A DNA stretch of 13,533 bases from Lentisphaeria bacterium (GTDB lineage Bacteria > Verrucomicrobiota > Lentisphaeria > Oligosphaerales > JAFGRS01), in the NCBI GenBank assembly GCA_016935045.1, contig JAFGRS010000187.1, positions 1 through 13,533 on the forward strand, read 5' to 3'. The notes under the pieces were generated by a model. That model made no database searches and was not told the DNA's origin. It saw only the letters and a list, made by a program, of their open reading frames with translations. Positions within the stretch are counted from its first letter, which is position 1; each line of letters starts with the position of its first letter. Below, piece by piece: positions 13,358-13,533 of this stretch. The translations under genes were made by a program, and so were the position numbers.

Positions 13358-13533
13358 CAGGGCTGTTTCAAGATCCGTCGAATCGCTTCCCGCCGCCACT
13401 GCCCTTGCGGCAGTGGAGCGCCGATTCGGGGCGAGGGAGCGCGGTCCCCGCCGCCACTGCCCTTGCGGCAGTGGAGCGCCGATTCGGGGTGAGGGAGCGC
13501 GGCCGCGCCCCCTCCCCACCCTCCGATCGGCGC
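13358..13533. mobile_element. Miniature inverted-repeat element, second copy, truncated by window end
   Basis: This copy starts with the terminal repeat CAGGGCTGTTTCAAGATCC, four bases after the end of the beta-helix stop codon. It has the same orientation as the copy at 1280. It contains a 58-bp tandem duplication (13390-13447 and 13448-13505) covering the small hairpin (CCACTGCC / GGCAGTGG) and the first half of the large palindrome; the first copy has this unit once. The large palindrome at 13476-13533 differs from 1340-1397 by two bases. The right terminal repeat is expected just beyond the window. Confidence 0.75.

Noticed and set aside
10688..13519. 943-codon minus frame
   Set aside because: It is antisense to the beta-helix gene, which has a signal peptide and fold motifs; this frame has none.

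Overview
The window is GC-rich bacterial DNA (the palindrome array around 1660-1930 is visibly less so). It carries secreted carbohydrate-active and LamG/FG-GAP proteins, a Gfo/Idh/MocA dehydrogenase, a ThuA-like protein and many short GC-rich interspersed repeats. This mix is typical of the PVC superphylum (Verrucomicrobiota, Kiritimatiellota, Lentisphaerota, Planctomycetota). No rRNA or housekeeping gene is present to settle the phylum, so this is an inference from gene content and style.

Layout. (1) 1-1111, minus: the 5' part of a secreted protein with a GH2-type sugar-binding domain, cut by the left edge. (2) 1112-1930: a long divergent intergenic region holding a 167-bp miniature inverted-repeat element (1280-1446) and four copies of a 24-28 bp palindrome at an almost exact 81-bp period (1663-1929). 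The last copy touches the start of the next gene. (3) 1931-2521, plus: a small regulator made of two winged-helix domains. (4) 2731-8357, plus: a probable sugar-catabolic run of Gfo/Idh/MocA oxidoreductase, GH29 alpha-L-fucosidase and a secreted LamG + FG-GAP beta-propeller protein. (5) 8309-10225, minus: a calcineurin-like metallophosphoesterase, whose 3' end overlaps the propeller gene, and a ThuA-like protein, separated by a duplicated 36-bp repeat. (6) 10226-10888: a heptanucleotide microsatellite and a decayed fragment that resembles an IS91-type transposase. (7) 10889-13354, plus: a secreted parallel beta-helix protein with a C-terminal LamG-like domain, possibly GH141/GH120-like. (8) 13358-13533: a second copy of the miniature element, starting 4 bases after the stop codon and cut by the right edge.

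How it may work together. The beta-helix and GH2-like proteins are exported and the fucosidase has no visible signal peptide, so extracellular or periplasmic trimming of a fucose-containing glycan followed by internal oxidation or isomerisation of released sugars (Gfo/Idh/MocA, ThuA) is a reasonable reading. The palindrome array and the double winged-helix regulator beside it look like one control module. It could act on its own gene, on the divergent GH2-like gene and on the genes downstream; this module is the least ordinary thing in the window. Two copies of the miniature element lie in the same orientation on either side of about 12 kb and bracket most of the locus.
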